Below are positions 21,105 through 29,873 of a stretch of 64,000 nucleotides of DNA, in pieces (the stretch's first letter is position 1; the number at the start of each line of letters is the position of its first letter). The position numbers and the translations under genes are program-made. Below the pieces are notes generated by a model that was not told where the DNA came from, made no database searches, and saw only the letters and a program-made list of their open reading frames with translations. This stretch comes from Thalassoglobus neptunius (GTDB lineage: Bacteria; Planctomycetota; Planctomycetia; Planctomycetales; Planctomycetaceae), in contig NZ_SIHI01000001.1 of assembly GCF_007859735.1 (NCBI RefSeq), forward strand, positions 2,371,249 to 2,435,248, read 5' to 3'.

Positions 21105-22622
21105 CTATGAACCAGCTTCTGTCTGCTCCTCAGCTTTCGTGGCGGAGCTTTCTTCGCTCGCAGTATCCGGGACATCTTGCCCGGCACTTTGAACAACGCT
21201 CTTTTCAGAACCACCGTCTTCTTCAACACTTTTTGAAGTGTCTTCCTCAACAGCATCCGGCGTCTGGTTCTCGGATGATTCATCGGAACTGTCTGAGGTC
21301 GTTGCTTCCTCTTCAGCCTGAGGCTTTGAGGTTGCTTGAGCCGGGGTCTCGTCTGACGCCTTCTCACCTGGCAGCGACTTGCCTGTCATTGCATCAAGTT
21401 GCGCTGCTTCCTTTTCGACGCGACGTGCTTCTCGCTCTAATGCTTTTCGACGATCTGCCTCCTGCTCTTCACGTTCCGCTTCATTTTCTGCATGTTCAAC
21501 GATTTTTTCACACTCTTCAGCACTGAAACCACTCAGTTCCTGGAGATGATCAGGCTCAATGACTGAGAGATCATCAAAGCTGAAGAAACCTTGTGAAACC
21601 AGGGATTCCGCGAGGTCTTCAGTAATTCCAGGGATTTGGCAAAACGCAGCTACTGATCGTTCGAGCTGTTCATCAAGCTCTTCCTGGGTCATCACTTCGA
21701 TGTCCCAGCCAACCAATTTCGATGCCAGGCGGACATTCTGCCCTTTTTTCCCGATCGCGAGTGAAAGTTGATCATCTCTCACGAGCACAATGACCCGGCC
21801 AAGCATTGGGCAGAGAATCACGTCCTCGACTTCTGCTGGCTGCATCGCATTGGGAATCAGAACCTGCAGTGAATCGTTCCAGCGAACGATATCAATGCGT
21901 TCGCCGTCGAGTTCGTCGACAATGGTTTTGATTCGCGAGCCACGGACGCCGACACACGCTCCGACGCTGTCAATATTATTATCGTAACAGGAAACAGCCA
22001 CTTTGGAGCGGTAACCTGCTTCCCGTGAAAGTGATCTCACCTCGATGATGCGATCAGAAACCTCAGGAATCTCCACCTCAAAGAGTCGCCGAACGAATTC
22101 CGGATGAATTCGCGAAAGAACAACTTTCACACGACTTCCGGCTTTTCGCACGTCAAGAACGACTGCTCGCACGCGATCGCTGACTCGATGTGATTCCCCG
22201 GGGATCTGTTCACTCTTCGGAAGGATCGCTTCGATCTTTCCGAGGTTGATTGAGACAACACCATGGTCGGTTCGCGTCACAACGCCACTGACCAGATGAG
22301 ACTTCAACTCCATATACTCATCGTACACAGAGTCTCGTTCTGCCTCACGGATCTTTTGAATCATCACCTGCTTGGCAGTTTGTGCAGCGATTCGTCCGAG
22401 AAGGTCACCGAGTTCTTCAGAATCCAGAGGAGTCTCGTCGAGACTCGCTGACACAGCTCCAGTCATCCTGTCGATTTCAACGACAATCTCGCTGTCTTCT
22501 CCGTAGTGCTTTCGCGCCGCCGAAAGAATCGCCGCCTCAATCCCGCTAAAGACGATCTCTTTCTCGATCCCCTTATCACGGTGGATGGCGTCGACGATGC
22601 GTAAAACCTCACTACCATTCAT
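21105..22622 (-). CDS. nusA: Transcription termination/antitermination factor NusA
   Basis: A 505-residue NusA, which binds RNA polymerase and modulates pausing, termination and antitermination. The N-terminal polymerase-binding domain covers 1-100, the S1 domain about 105-175 ([19 protein letters not shown]), KH1 about 200-260 ([15 protein letters not shown]) and KH2 about 270-330 ([16 protein letters not shown]). A helix-hairpin-helix-like segment ([19 protein letters not shown]) lies near 350-395, followed by a charged coiled coil and a very acidic, Glu/Ser-rich tail from about 430. It is the first gene of the operon; rimP, normally upstream, is absent here. Confidence 0.95.
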   Translation of the reverse strand: MNGSEVLRIVDAIHRDKGIEKEIVFSGIEAAILSAARKHYGEDSEIVVEIDRMTGAVSASLDETPLDSEELGDLLGRIAAQTAKQVMIQKIREAERDSVYDEYMELKSHLVSGVVTRTDHGVVSINLGKIEAILPKSEQIPGESHRVSDRVRAVVLDVRKAGSRVKVVLSRIHPEFVRRLFEVEIPEVSDRIIEVRSLSREAGYRSKVAVSCYDNNIDSVGACVGVRGSRIKTIVDELDGERIDIVRWNDSLQVLIPNAMQPAEVEDVILCPMLGRVIVLVRDDQLSLAIGKKGQNVRLASKLVGWDIEVMTQEELDEQLERSVAAFCQIPGITEDLAESLVSQGFFSFDDLSVIEPDHLQELSGFSAEECEKIVEHAENEAEREEQEADRRKALEREARRVEKEAAQLDAMTGKSLPGEKASDETPAQATSKPQAEEEATTSDSSDESSENQTPDAVEEDTSKSVEEDGGSEKSVVQSAGQDVPDTASEESSATKAEEQTEAGS

Positions 22623-23006
22623 GCTCGGTAACTGCCATCAGGATGAAAAAAAAGAGCGGGACCGAATCCCACTCGTTGCAAATCACCAGAGATATCGTGC
22701 CCTCACACTTGCAACAACACACTGTTGTCACTTGCGGACGCCGAGCACCGGTCGCTAACACGCCAATGCCTACATGGGCAGCCTCTCTAATACTCCAGAA
22801 CCACAGTTCAGTTCGCTGTTGTCCTGAAAGGGATTGGTCATTCCAACGAAAATCTCGCTAAAGTGAAGACTGAACAATACGTTTCGACGACGAGTCTGTC
22901 AATAACCGGCGATTCAAAGATCGTTACAATCCGTCTTTTCAAGCAAAACGCGGAAAAGCGACCGGTCACTTTTCCGCGTTCGAAGTTCAGAAATGGAAAT
23001 CAGGGA
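22623..23006. other. Intergenic region upstream of nusA
   Basis: About 380 bases containing the terminator of the PDZ gene at 22941-22980 and, nearer 22622, the presumed nusA operon promoter. No gene, tRNA or riboswitch is recognisable in it. Confidence 0.4.
22941..22980 (-). terminator. Rho-independent terminator of the PDZ/YbaY gene
   Basis: A perfect 12-bp stem (AACGCGGAAAAG at 22947-22958 with CTTTTCCGCGTT at 22969-22980) and a 10-base loop. Read on the minus strand it is followed by TTTTGCTTG. It lies 26 bases after the stop codon at 23007 and separates that gene from the nusA operon. Confidence 0.85.
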
Positions 23007-24362
23007 TCAGCGAATGCCGACGGCGTCCTGAAATTCGCTCGCAATATCTCTGCGAATTCCGCCAAGTGCGTCGTATCGGCCGATCCAATACTCCAATTGA
23101 TCGGAGTTCGGCTGCTGCCCGACGAGGAGTTCGTGGACGCGGCGAACATAAACTTCTTTGTCTCGATCACACCGATTGAAGAACTGATTGTGGCCGAGCA
23201 ATTCCAGCTGAACCTGCTTCAGGGTGTATCCACGATCAAGCGCGGAGAGCCAGACGCTCAGTTCTCTGTCTGAAGGTGGACGACCGAGGTACTCGTTGAA
23301 CCAACGGACGATTGTTGCAACTCGTGCTGACTCATCAATATGCGCCGGAGTGTCGTCATAGGTCGGACGAACCGGATCCAATCGCATCGCGAGAGGACGA
23401 CCGCTTCCGTTTCCTTGATTGTTGACCGTGTAGGATTGAATCGTCTTGTGAGACGCGCGTCCGTTTCGGATCAAATTCGCAACAAGGACATATTCTCCGA
23501 GTGAAGAGACCTGAGCTGGGTCGTACTGCAACTCGAAGTTGACCGGATACTGCCGAGGATTGGAGATTTCCTTGCGGGCAATCGTCAGCGGGGCAGCACC
23601 CTGTCGAACGATTTCCTGCAATTCAACAGTGACAATTGCGTTTCGGTCGAGATCTCCCGAATTGCTGCCGTTGAGTGTCAGCGAACCACGAATTGTTGAG
23701 AATCGTGAATCAAGCTGAACGGAGAGATTCATCAGCGAACGTGTTCGATGGTCCTGAACGAGCATCGAGACGTTTCCGTTCTGATCTGCATGTCGCTCGA
23801 ATTCCTTCGACAATTCGTAGATCACGCCGTTCACAATCCCGACCTGATATCCCTGCACAGCGACGATGAGATCTTCGACTTCCAGACCGGCACGCTGCGC
23901 GGCCGAACCGTTAACAATCTCATAAATCTTGACGCCATGCTCAGTGTCGCGGGAAAGAATTCCCAGTCTCCATCGACTGCTGGTCGGATCGTTGGTTCCT
24001 CCCGGAGGAATATATTGCTGCGTTGGCCCCTGAATACGAATTCGATTTTCTGGAGAATTCGTTCCGGGATAGGACTGCGGATTGGGAACCGCCAGGTTCT
24101 GACCGCCTGACGGTGTGCCCGAAGGGTTCACTCCGGGCAATGTTGGGAATGGGTTGTAGATTCCCGATGGAAGAAAGGGATCGGGCGAAACCCCAAGACT
24201 CCCTAATCCATCCTGACCCGGCAGTTTCGTCGGGTCGAATTTGTTGGCTGGAGCAGGCTGGGCTGGTGTACCGCCGGTCCTGGATCGATCGATCGCTTGC
24301 GTATCAATCGCGTAGAGACTCGTGAGACAGCAAATAATTGCTGCGAAAGAAATCCGTTTCAT
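23007..24362 (-). CDS. Secreted PDZ and YbaY-like domain protein
   Basis: A 451-residue exported protein. It has a signal peptide (MKRISFAAIICCLTSLYAI...), a Pro/Gly/Asn-rich linker to about 125, and a PDZ-like domain (GVKIYEIVNGSAAQRAGLEVEDLIVAVQG, about 140-185). A domain like the YbaY/META-type lipoprotein fold follows (SLTLNG...IVTVELQEI...ARKEI...PVNFELQYD, about 225-315). The C-terminal 100 residues are helical (IVRWFNEYLGRPPSDRELSVWL) and resemble DUF4214-like repeats. The second ATG (24362) is chosen because GGAAGG then sits 9 bases upstream, whereas it abuts the first ATG at 24371. It is probably periplasmic or surface located; no enzyme activity is suggested. It ends in a strong terminator. 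Confidence 0.75.
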   Translation of the reverse strand: MKRISFAAIICCLTSLYAIDTQAIDRSRTGGTPAQPAPANKFDPTKLPGQDGLGSLGVSPDPFLPSGIYNPFPTLPGVNPSGTPSGGQNLAVPNPQSYPGTNSPENRIRIQGPTQQYIPPGGTNDPTSSRWRLGILSRDTEHGVKIYEIVNGSAAQRAGLEVEDLIVAVQGYQVGIVNGVIYELSKEFERHADQNGNVSMLVQDHRTRSLMNLSVQLDSRFSTIRGSLTLNGSNSGDLDRNAIVTVELQEIVRQGAAPLTIARKEISNPRQYPVNFELQYDPAQVSSLGEYVLVANLIRNGRASHKTIQSYTVNNQGNGSGRPLAMRLDPVRPTYDDTPAHIDESARVATIVRWFNEYLGRPPSDRELSVWLSALDRGYTLKQVQLELLGHNQFFNRCDRDKEVYVRRVHELLVGQQPNSDQLEYWIGRYDALGGIRRDIASEFQDAVGIR

Positions 24363-24602
24363 GGAAAGCATCCTTCCAATGCCTGATGAGCTGATATCTG
24401 TCCCGTGGAATTGTCATCGCACTGATGTCACGGCAACCACAATCAAAACAGTTTTGCCGCTTGGAGAGGTTTGAGAGCCCGCTGCGGCAAACGGCGGCTT
24501 GGACCGTGCCTCAAGCAAGTTGCTCTTCCCTGTTGCACTCGCTTGACGATCGGACACAGTTCGATGTTGTGCTGTTTCGCCCAGGCCAGTGAACACAAAA
24601 TT

Positions 24603-25577
24603 CTAGTTCAATGTACTTTCACCAACTGCCTGAAGGGCGATGTTTGCAGCCCCGGCCGGGACAGGCAGAAATCCGCTGATCACAACATCCTGTTGGCCAC
24701 GTTGGCTGAAGACATATTTAATGAATTCACGCTCAAGAGGATTGAGTGGGCGATCCGGGCGGCTGTTGACAACCAGCTGTAATCGACGGACGAGGGGATA
24801 GTTGGATTGATCGATCCCAACAGCTTCCTCGCCATTCTTCCATGAGAGCGGGACGATTTTCAGTTCTGGAGTTCCGAATGTTGATCCCGCAAACCCGATT
24901 CCGGTTTTGCTTTTCTCGAGAGCACTCACGAGCTCCAAATTTGTACCATGAGGAATCATCTCTTTGCGAAATTCTCCGCCGCCCATGATTGCTGACTGAA
25001 AGAAGACCTGCGAGCCGGTGAGTTCCCGGCGTCCATGGATTTCGATAGGTTGGCTGGCCCACTGTCCGGTCACGCCAACATCTCCCCAGGTCATCGCAAC
25101 TTTGGATTCTCCACGCTTCAACGTCGTGGAATAAATGGCATCAAGCTGAGCCAGGCTGAGACTTTCAATCGGGTTGTCTTTGTGAACGTAGATTGCGAGC
25201 GGTTCCAGCGCCGGTGTGAGAATTGTCGGAACGTATCCGAATTTCTCGTAAAACGCCTTCACTTCATTTTCGTTGATTGATCGACTCAACAGGCCGAAAT
25301 TCGCCTCTCCGTCGATGACGGAAGTGACGGCATTGGTTGCACCCTGAACTTTGATGTCGATCGTGACATCAGGGTACAGTCGTTGAAAGTGCGCTCCCCA
25401 AGTCGCCCCGATCTGCGACATTGTATTCGAACCGATGAGCGTCAGCGTCCCTTTGAGATCCTCAGACCGGGTATACACCGGAAGAGTGGGGTCCACAGTT
25501 TCCGCACCGCTGGCAGAAACAACACACAACACCATGGCAGCAACTTCGAGAGAGCGCCTGACTCCTAACAGCTTCAT
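24603..25577 (-). CDS. PstS-like phosphate-binding protein
   Basis: A 324-residue substrate-binding protein of the PstS/PBP-like family, expected to bind phosphate in the periplasm and feed an ABC importer. It has a signal peptide (about 1-25), then LTLIGSNTMSQI, a typical N-terminal phosphate-loop segment. SRSINENEV and RRELTGSQVFFQSAIMG (T-G-S binding loop) follow, with FLPVPAGAAN near the end. The ATG at 25577 is supported by AGGAGGG 7 bases upstream; the frame reaches 25682 without it. No pstC, pstA or pstB is nearby, so it is an orphan binding protein. It lies 221 bases downstream of btaB, on the same strand, which suggests a shared response to phosphate starvation. Confidence 0.82.
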   Translation of the reverse strand: MKLLGVRRSLEVAAMVLCVVSASGAETVDPTLPVYTRSEDLKGTLTLIGSNTMSQIGATWGAHFQRLYPDVTIDIKVQGATNAVTSVIDGEANFGLLSRSINENEVKAFYEKFGYVPTILTPALEPLAIYVHKDNPIESLSLAQLDAIYSTTLKRGESKVAMTWGDVGVTGQWASQPIEIHGRRELTGSQVFFQSAIMGGGEFRKEMIPHGTNLELVSALEKSKTGIGFAGSTFGTPELKIVPLSWKNGEEAVGIDQSNYPLVRRLQLVVNSRPDRPLNPLEREFIKYVFSQRGQQDVVISGFLPVPAGAANIALQAVGESTLN

Positions 25578-25798
25578 ACCGATTCCCTCCTGGGTCAAAA
25601 AATCCATAATTCTTCGGCCGATCTCCGCAGTGAGTGATCGCGTCAAGAGAGTGACACCATTCACACTCGGGATTCCTGGCAAAGTGGCCGAATCTGCCGG
25701 AGTATAGCGCGGTGAATCGAATCACCTCAAGACGAAGTTCTGAAACACAGCTTCAGAAGGCGTCAAGACCGGCTTGGGAGAGAGAAATCGAGGAATAA

Positions 25799-26569
25799 TT
25801 ACGCTTCGTCAGTGGTATCGCTGCTGGTGGGCTTTTTGCCGATGAACAGATAGTGAGGGGCGCGGACGAATGGAAGATACGGAATCTTTCCACGCCGTTC
25901 GGACAAACTCACGGTTTCGAATTTGTTTTTCAGATACGGCAGATGATCCGGGCTGAGGAAAACATTGTCGCTGGCGAACCAGGGCTGCCAGAATGTCCGC
26001 GTTCCCCATCCATGCTTGGAGAAGTTTTCCTCGGGATGCTTTCGACTCACATAAAAATCAACAACGCCAATCACTCCACCGGGGCGAAGAAGGTTCCAGG
26101 CATGATCAATGGCGCGGAACCAGTCGGGAATCATCGTCAGTGAGTAGGAAAATGTCACCACATCGGCGGCCCCTTCTTCGGGGACGAATTGTGTCGCGTC
26201 GTAACAAACAGGCGTGACGTTCGTCCAGCCGTTGGCATCGACCCGGCGTTGAGCCTGCTCAAGAAGCGACTCGGAAAGATCGATCAGATACATCTTCGAC
26301 AGCTGGGAAATCGGTTCCCCGATATGTTCCGCGTTCTCACCGGTCCCAGCCCCGAGATCAACCCACACTCCCCCTTCCGGGACAGGAATGGATTGGATCA
26401 TCTCCTGCCGACTGTGAAGCATTCTTCGGCGAAAGTCATCGTAATCTCCGGCTTGCCCGGAATAGAAGTTCTCAAGTCTCTCAGCGTGAGTCTTGCCTTT
26501 GGCGCGCCGAACGGCCAGATGCCACAGGGTCTTCGCGTCGCTAGCGACTGTTTTCAACGGGTTACTCAT
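25799..26569 (-). CDS. btaB: Betaine-lipid N-methyltransferase BtaB
   Basis: A 256-residue class I SAM-dependent methyltransferase with the SAM motif [15 protein letters not shown] (from about 70), an acidic motif in [12 protein letters not shown], and a post-I motif [14 protein letters not shown]. Its position directly after btaA and its overall pattern identify it as BtaB, which methylates diacylglyceryl-homoserine three times to give the betaine lipid DGTS. A TTG start 21 bases upstream (26590) would add seven residues; the ATG at 26569 is preferred but has only a weak ribosome site. The gap to btaA is 46 bases, consistent with an operon. Assignment to BtaB rests strongly on the btaA neighbour. 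Confidence 0.85.
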   Translation of the reverse strand: MSNPLKTVASDAKTLWHLAVRRAKGKTHAERLENFYSGQAGDYDDFRRRMLHSRQEMIQSIPVPEGGVWVDLGAGTGENAEHIGEPISQLSKMYLIDLSESLLEQAQRRVDANGWTNVTPVCYDATQFVPEEGAADVVTFSYSLTMIPDWFRAIDHAWNLLRPGGVIGVVDFYVSRKHPEENFSKHGWGTRTFWQPWFASDNVFLSPDHLPYLKNKFETVSLSERRGKIPYLPFVRAPHYLFIGKKPTSSDTTDEA

Positions 26570-26615
26570 GGATCTCGACGACTGGTTCAATGACGACGGG
26601 AGAAGCGAATTGTGA

Positions 26616-27863
26616 TCACTTCACCAGATCTGCGATGTAAAAACTTCCGTAGGTGTTCACTCGATCGATTGGATGCAGTCGCTCAGCGAGCGGGCGATCG
26701 TATTTCAAAAGATCTCCCAACGTGCAAGTCGTTCCATTGACTTCGACTTCGATCGGGTCAACGAAATCGACATTCAGGCTGGCACTTCTCCAAATCACCT
26801 TGGCACCTTCGCCCGCACGATTGACGATCGCCTGCCATTCTTCTGCGAGGATGTCTTTTCGGTTGTGATAGAGCCAGTCCATGTGATCCAGAAGAATGAA
26901 TTTTGTGACGGGTTTGGAGTGGCCGTCCAGGAATCCGAGCAATGAGTCGGTATGCGTTGAAACATTCTCGACAACGCCCTGTTTGAGCGACTCGAAGTTT
27001 TCCTTCTTCAGATACTCCGGACAACAGTCTCGTGTGTATTCGCCCGTCAAGTAGACGCGCCAGAAGTAGTTGTCCTGCAGTGGCAGCTTAGCGAAAACAG
27101 TTTCGATTCGATCGACAATAAACTGTGCGATTCCGCCTGGGTATTCCTGATCGAGCTGTTGTCGCTGGCTTCGAGGAACGCCGAGCATCGCCATCGTTGT
27201 ATCTCGTCCCAACAGCCAGCGAATCATGGGGCGGAACAGCGTCTCTTTCAGATTGTCCTCGTAGAAAATTTCCTGTTGCTCTTCGAGCGTCTTCGCAGCC
27301 ATCAGCTTATTGACTGCATCGCGCAACTTCGCATTTCGACCGACATAGCCTTTCACGATCCATGCGAACAGACCGGACGTTCCGCGAAAATAGAAACTTG
27401 GACGTCGCCGCGATCCGGTGAAGAAGTTTCCGTGCCGATCCCAAAACTTTTGTGACTGTTCAGGAAGTTCGTCGCGAAGCTGCTTCCGGTAAACCTCGTC
27501 CCAGTCGGCGAGTCGGCCGTGACCGAAGAGGTCGAAGAACTGCTCGAACTCAAGTTTCTTGATTGCCGCCTGCTTGAGTTGCAACAACGCATTCTGTCGG
27601 AAATTCATGTCAACAGCATAGACATGATTGACTCCCGCGAGAGCATAATCGAGCGCATTGCATCCGGCTGAGGTGATCACAACGACTTCGTCGTCTGCAT
27701 TGAATTGCAATGCTTCACGATCCAGTCGAGGATCTTCCCAGCACTGATTGTAAACCAGATTCCTGCCATGAATCAGGTTAAAGGCAGTCCGGCTAATTCG
27801 TTCCAACGGCATGCGGCGTACTCTCAGATCTGCTGATTCATGCAGTTGCAAAACCGATCCCAT
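26616..27863 (-). CDS. btaA: Betaine-lipid 3-amino-3-carboxypropyltransferase BtaA
   Basis: A 415-residue DUF3419 protein. BtaA transfers the aminocarboxypropyl group of S-adenosylmethionine to diacylglycerol, giving diacylglyceryl-homoserine, the first step of betaine-lipid (DGTS) synthesis at the membrane. Family features include [17 protein letters not shown] near 40, [15 protein letters not shown] near 60-80 (SAM-binding), [12 protein letters not shown], and [12 protein letters not shown]. Length matches known BtaA proteins. ATG at 27863 is preferred over the GTG codon just before it (27866). An inverted repeat (27895-27931) lies 32 bases upstream. BtaB follows immediately. Confidence 0.92.
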   Translation of the reverse strand: MGSVLQLHESADLRVRRMPLERISRTAFNLIHGRNLVYNQCWEDPRLDREALQFNADDEVVVITSAGCNALDYALAGVNHVYAVDMNFRQNALLQLKQAAIKKLEFEQFFDLFGHGRLADWDEVYRKQLRDELPEQSQKFWDRHGNFFTGSRRRPSFYFRGTSGLFAWIVKGYVGRNAKLRDAVNKLMAAKTLEEQQEIFYEDNLKETLFRPMIRWLLGRDTTMAMLGVPRSQRQQLDQEYPGGIAQFIVDRIETVFAKLPLQDNYFWRVYLTGEYTRDCCPEYLKKENFESLKQGVVENVSTHTDSLLGFLDGHSKPVTKFILLDHMDWLYHNRKDILAEEWQAIVNRAGEGAKVIWRSASLNVDFVDPIEVEVNGTTCTLGDLLKYDRPLAERLHPIDRVNTYGSFYIADLVK

Positions 27864-28186
27864 CACCGATTTCTGGATTCGGCGACCTCTGGTCTTGCGA
27901 TCATTGTTGACAGGTCATCTCAAGATCGCAACTCAAAATCTACCAAGAGGTTAAGGAAGGTTGCGACCGGCCTCAACGGGTTGAAAACGCATGTCATCCC
28001 GATGAGGCGCAAGATCGTACATAAATCGCGCACAGATCAACAGCGACCGTCACAGACATCCGCGAAGGATAATCAGGCTCCTGAAATCGCGTTCGCACTC
28101 TCGTTGCAAGACACACAAATTCCCAAGATGACGCGGACCTCAGCGCGTCGTCTTGCAGATTCGGCGAACTCGAATTGGTGGAGTTT
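27864..28186. other. Intergenic region upstream of btaA
   Basis: 323 bases between the end of the ATPase gene and the start of btaA, both on the minus strand. Apart from the inverted repeat at 27895-27931 I see no gene. No pair of 11-base-spaced Pho-box repeats is evident. Confidence 0.4.
27895..27931. promoter_or_regulatory. Inverted repeat upstream of btaA
   Basis: TTGCGATC (27895-27902) and GATCGCAA (27924-27931) form an 8-base inverted repeat with 21 bases between, starting 32 bases upstream of the btaA ATG. Its position fits an operator for the betaine-lipid genes. The regulator is unknown. Confidence 0.35.
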
Positions 28187-29611
28187 TCAGTCTCCGTAGA
28201 CGAACTGCCCGAAATTGAGACGCCGATTCAAGCGATTGTGAGCATAGAGCCCATCAAGGATCAGTTCTGCGACAGCTGCTTCAACCTGGGAATTCATCTC
28301 CTCAGAAGGGACTTCCGGAGCGAGTTCTCGGGTGATCTGACGGACCTGATCGTGAAATCCTCGAACCTGACCGAGTTCGTTCAAAAACTGTTCAGCATCG
28401 AGGTCCGGGTCGAGTTTGACCTGATTTCCCGAATTGAAGAACTCAACGACATTGGAAAACCGCTTTGGAGACAGAGACTGATCGAAGACGTTTTTCACAG
28501 CTTCTTCGATTAGACGGAGAATGAGGATGTCTTCGTCCCCAGTATCTTCTGAAAGCCCGAGTTCGATCTTTCCTCGGGAACTGGCAGCCATCCAGTAGAG
28601 ATCGCTGACTCGAGCGACGGCGAAAGAGTCTCCGTTTCTGAGTGCACGCTGTTCAGCATGGGAGACGATGGTCTCGAAGTTCGAAATCGACATTCGCACA
28701 CTGACTCCCGATGCCTGATTGACATGTGGACTCGTCCGCGCGAGACGACTTGTTTCTTCCACAATTTCCTTGATGAAATGAGGAACGAAAACAGGGTGAC
28801 CGTCTCGCTGGGTCCAGGCTTCCTCTTCCAGAATCTGAATTCCGAGTTCCCGCTCGAGCGGATAATGAGTTCGAACGACCGTTCCGATCCGATCCTTGAG
28901 TGGAGTCACGATGCGGCCCCGGTTCGTGTAGTCCTCCGGATTTGCTGAGAACACCATACAGATGTCCAGAGGCAATCGAACCGTGAACCCACGAATCTGG
29001 ATGTCTCGTTCTTCAAGTACATTGAACAGCCCGACCTGAATTTTCGGCGACAGGTCGGGAAGTTCGTTCATACAAAAAATTCCGCGATGGGCTCGCGGAA
29101 TCAGACCGAAGTGCATCACATCTTCACTCGAAAGATGGCGTCCTTCCGCATGTTTGATGAGGTCCACTTCTCCGATCAAATCGGCAATGGTGACATCAGG
29201 AGTCGCCAGTTTCTCGAGGTATCGATCTTCACGACCAACCCACACAACTGGCGTCTCATCGCCCCGCTCGTTGACCAGATCCCGAGAGTATTTCGAAAGT
29301 GGCGACATCGGATCATCGTGAATCTCCGAGCCTTCCACGACCGGAATTGCCTCGTCCAGAAACTGGTTCAGCATTCGTAACATCCGTGTTTTCCCCTGAC
29401 CTCTGAGACCAAGGAAAAGCATGTCGTGCTTGGCGAGAATCCCGTTGACGACCTGAGGGATCACGGTTTCGTCGTAACCGAGAATTCCCGGAAAGAGTTC
29501 CTCACGATCTTTCAGTCGATGAATCAGATTTCGCCTCATCTCTGTTTTCACTGAAACAGGCTGATATCCGGATTCTTTCAGCTCTCCGAGGGTACTGGGA
29601 CGATGCGACAT
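28187..29611 (-). CDS. ChlI/MoxR-like AAA+ ATPase
   Basis: A 474-residue AAA+ protein of the magnesium-chelatase-subunit-I/MoxR type. It has Walker A GLRGQGKT (about 65-72), a Walker-B-like segment GIFCMNELPDLSP, sensor region FSANPEDYTNRG, and the arginine-finger region TPLKDRIG; the C-terminal 170 residues are helical. In Walker B the usual Asp is Asn (codon AAC), apparently typical of this planctomycete subgroup. Such ATPases usually act as chaperone-like remodelers with a VWA-domain partner, but none lies beside it here. It is not a chlorophyll gene by context. The fourth candidate start (29611) has GGA 8 bases upstream; starts at 29623 and 29665 are also possible. A triplet of TTGAC sequences lies 130-160 bases upstream (29744-29772). 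Confidence 0.8.
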   Translation of the reverse strand: MSHRPSTLGELKESGYQPVSVKTEMRRNLIHRLKDREELFPGILGYDETVIPQVVNGILAKHDMLFLGLRGQGKTRMLRMLNQFLDEAIPVVEGSEIHDDPMSPLSKYSRDLVNERGDETPVVWVGREDRYLEKLATPDVTIADLIGEVDLIKHAEGRHLSSEDVMHFGLIPRAHRGIFCMNELPDLSPKIQVGLFNVLEERDIQIRGFTVRLPLDICMVFSANPEDYTNRGRIVTPLKDRIGTVVRTHYPLERELGIQILEEEAWTQRDGHPVFVPHFIKEIVEETSRLARTSPHVNQASGVSVRMSISNFETIVSHAEQRALRNGDSFAVARVSDLYWMAASSRGKIELGLSEDTGDEDILILRLIEEAVKNVFDQSLSPKRFSNVVEFFNSGNQVKLDPDLDAEQFLNELGQVRGFHDQVRQITRELAPEVPSEEMNSQVEAAVAELILDGLYAHNRLNRRLNFGQFVYGD

Positions 29612-29873
29612 AAAAAGATCCATTCCAGAAGGTTTGCAGGCCGTTCCTGCACGACAACACAGCATTGACTGAAGTTCGCAAGCGATCCGATTCTACGCAG
29701 CAGCCATCAGATGCCAATCTGTTCAGATTACGAATCGTCAGAATTGACGAATTCTTGACGCAATTCGTTGACCTAACGAACTGCCCGAACCTGCAACCTG
29801 ACAAGCGTTTTGACGCATTCCCGGCCGCGCTGACAAACGATACTCGAAGGCATTCGCAACTTGCTGTCGATTT

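Noticed and set aside
20975-21367. Lys/Arg-rich minus-strand frame between infB and nusA
   Set aside because: It is a shadow frame over the 3' end of nusA, whose acidic codons read as basic in this frame.
27864-28186. Pho-box upstream of btaA
   Set aside because: A single CTGTCAA-like half site is present, but no 11-base-spaced repeat; the evidence is insufficient.
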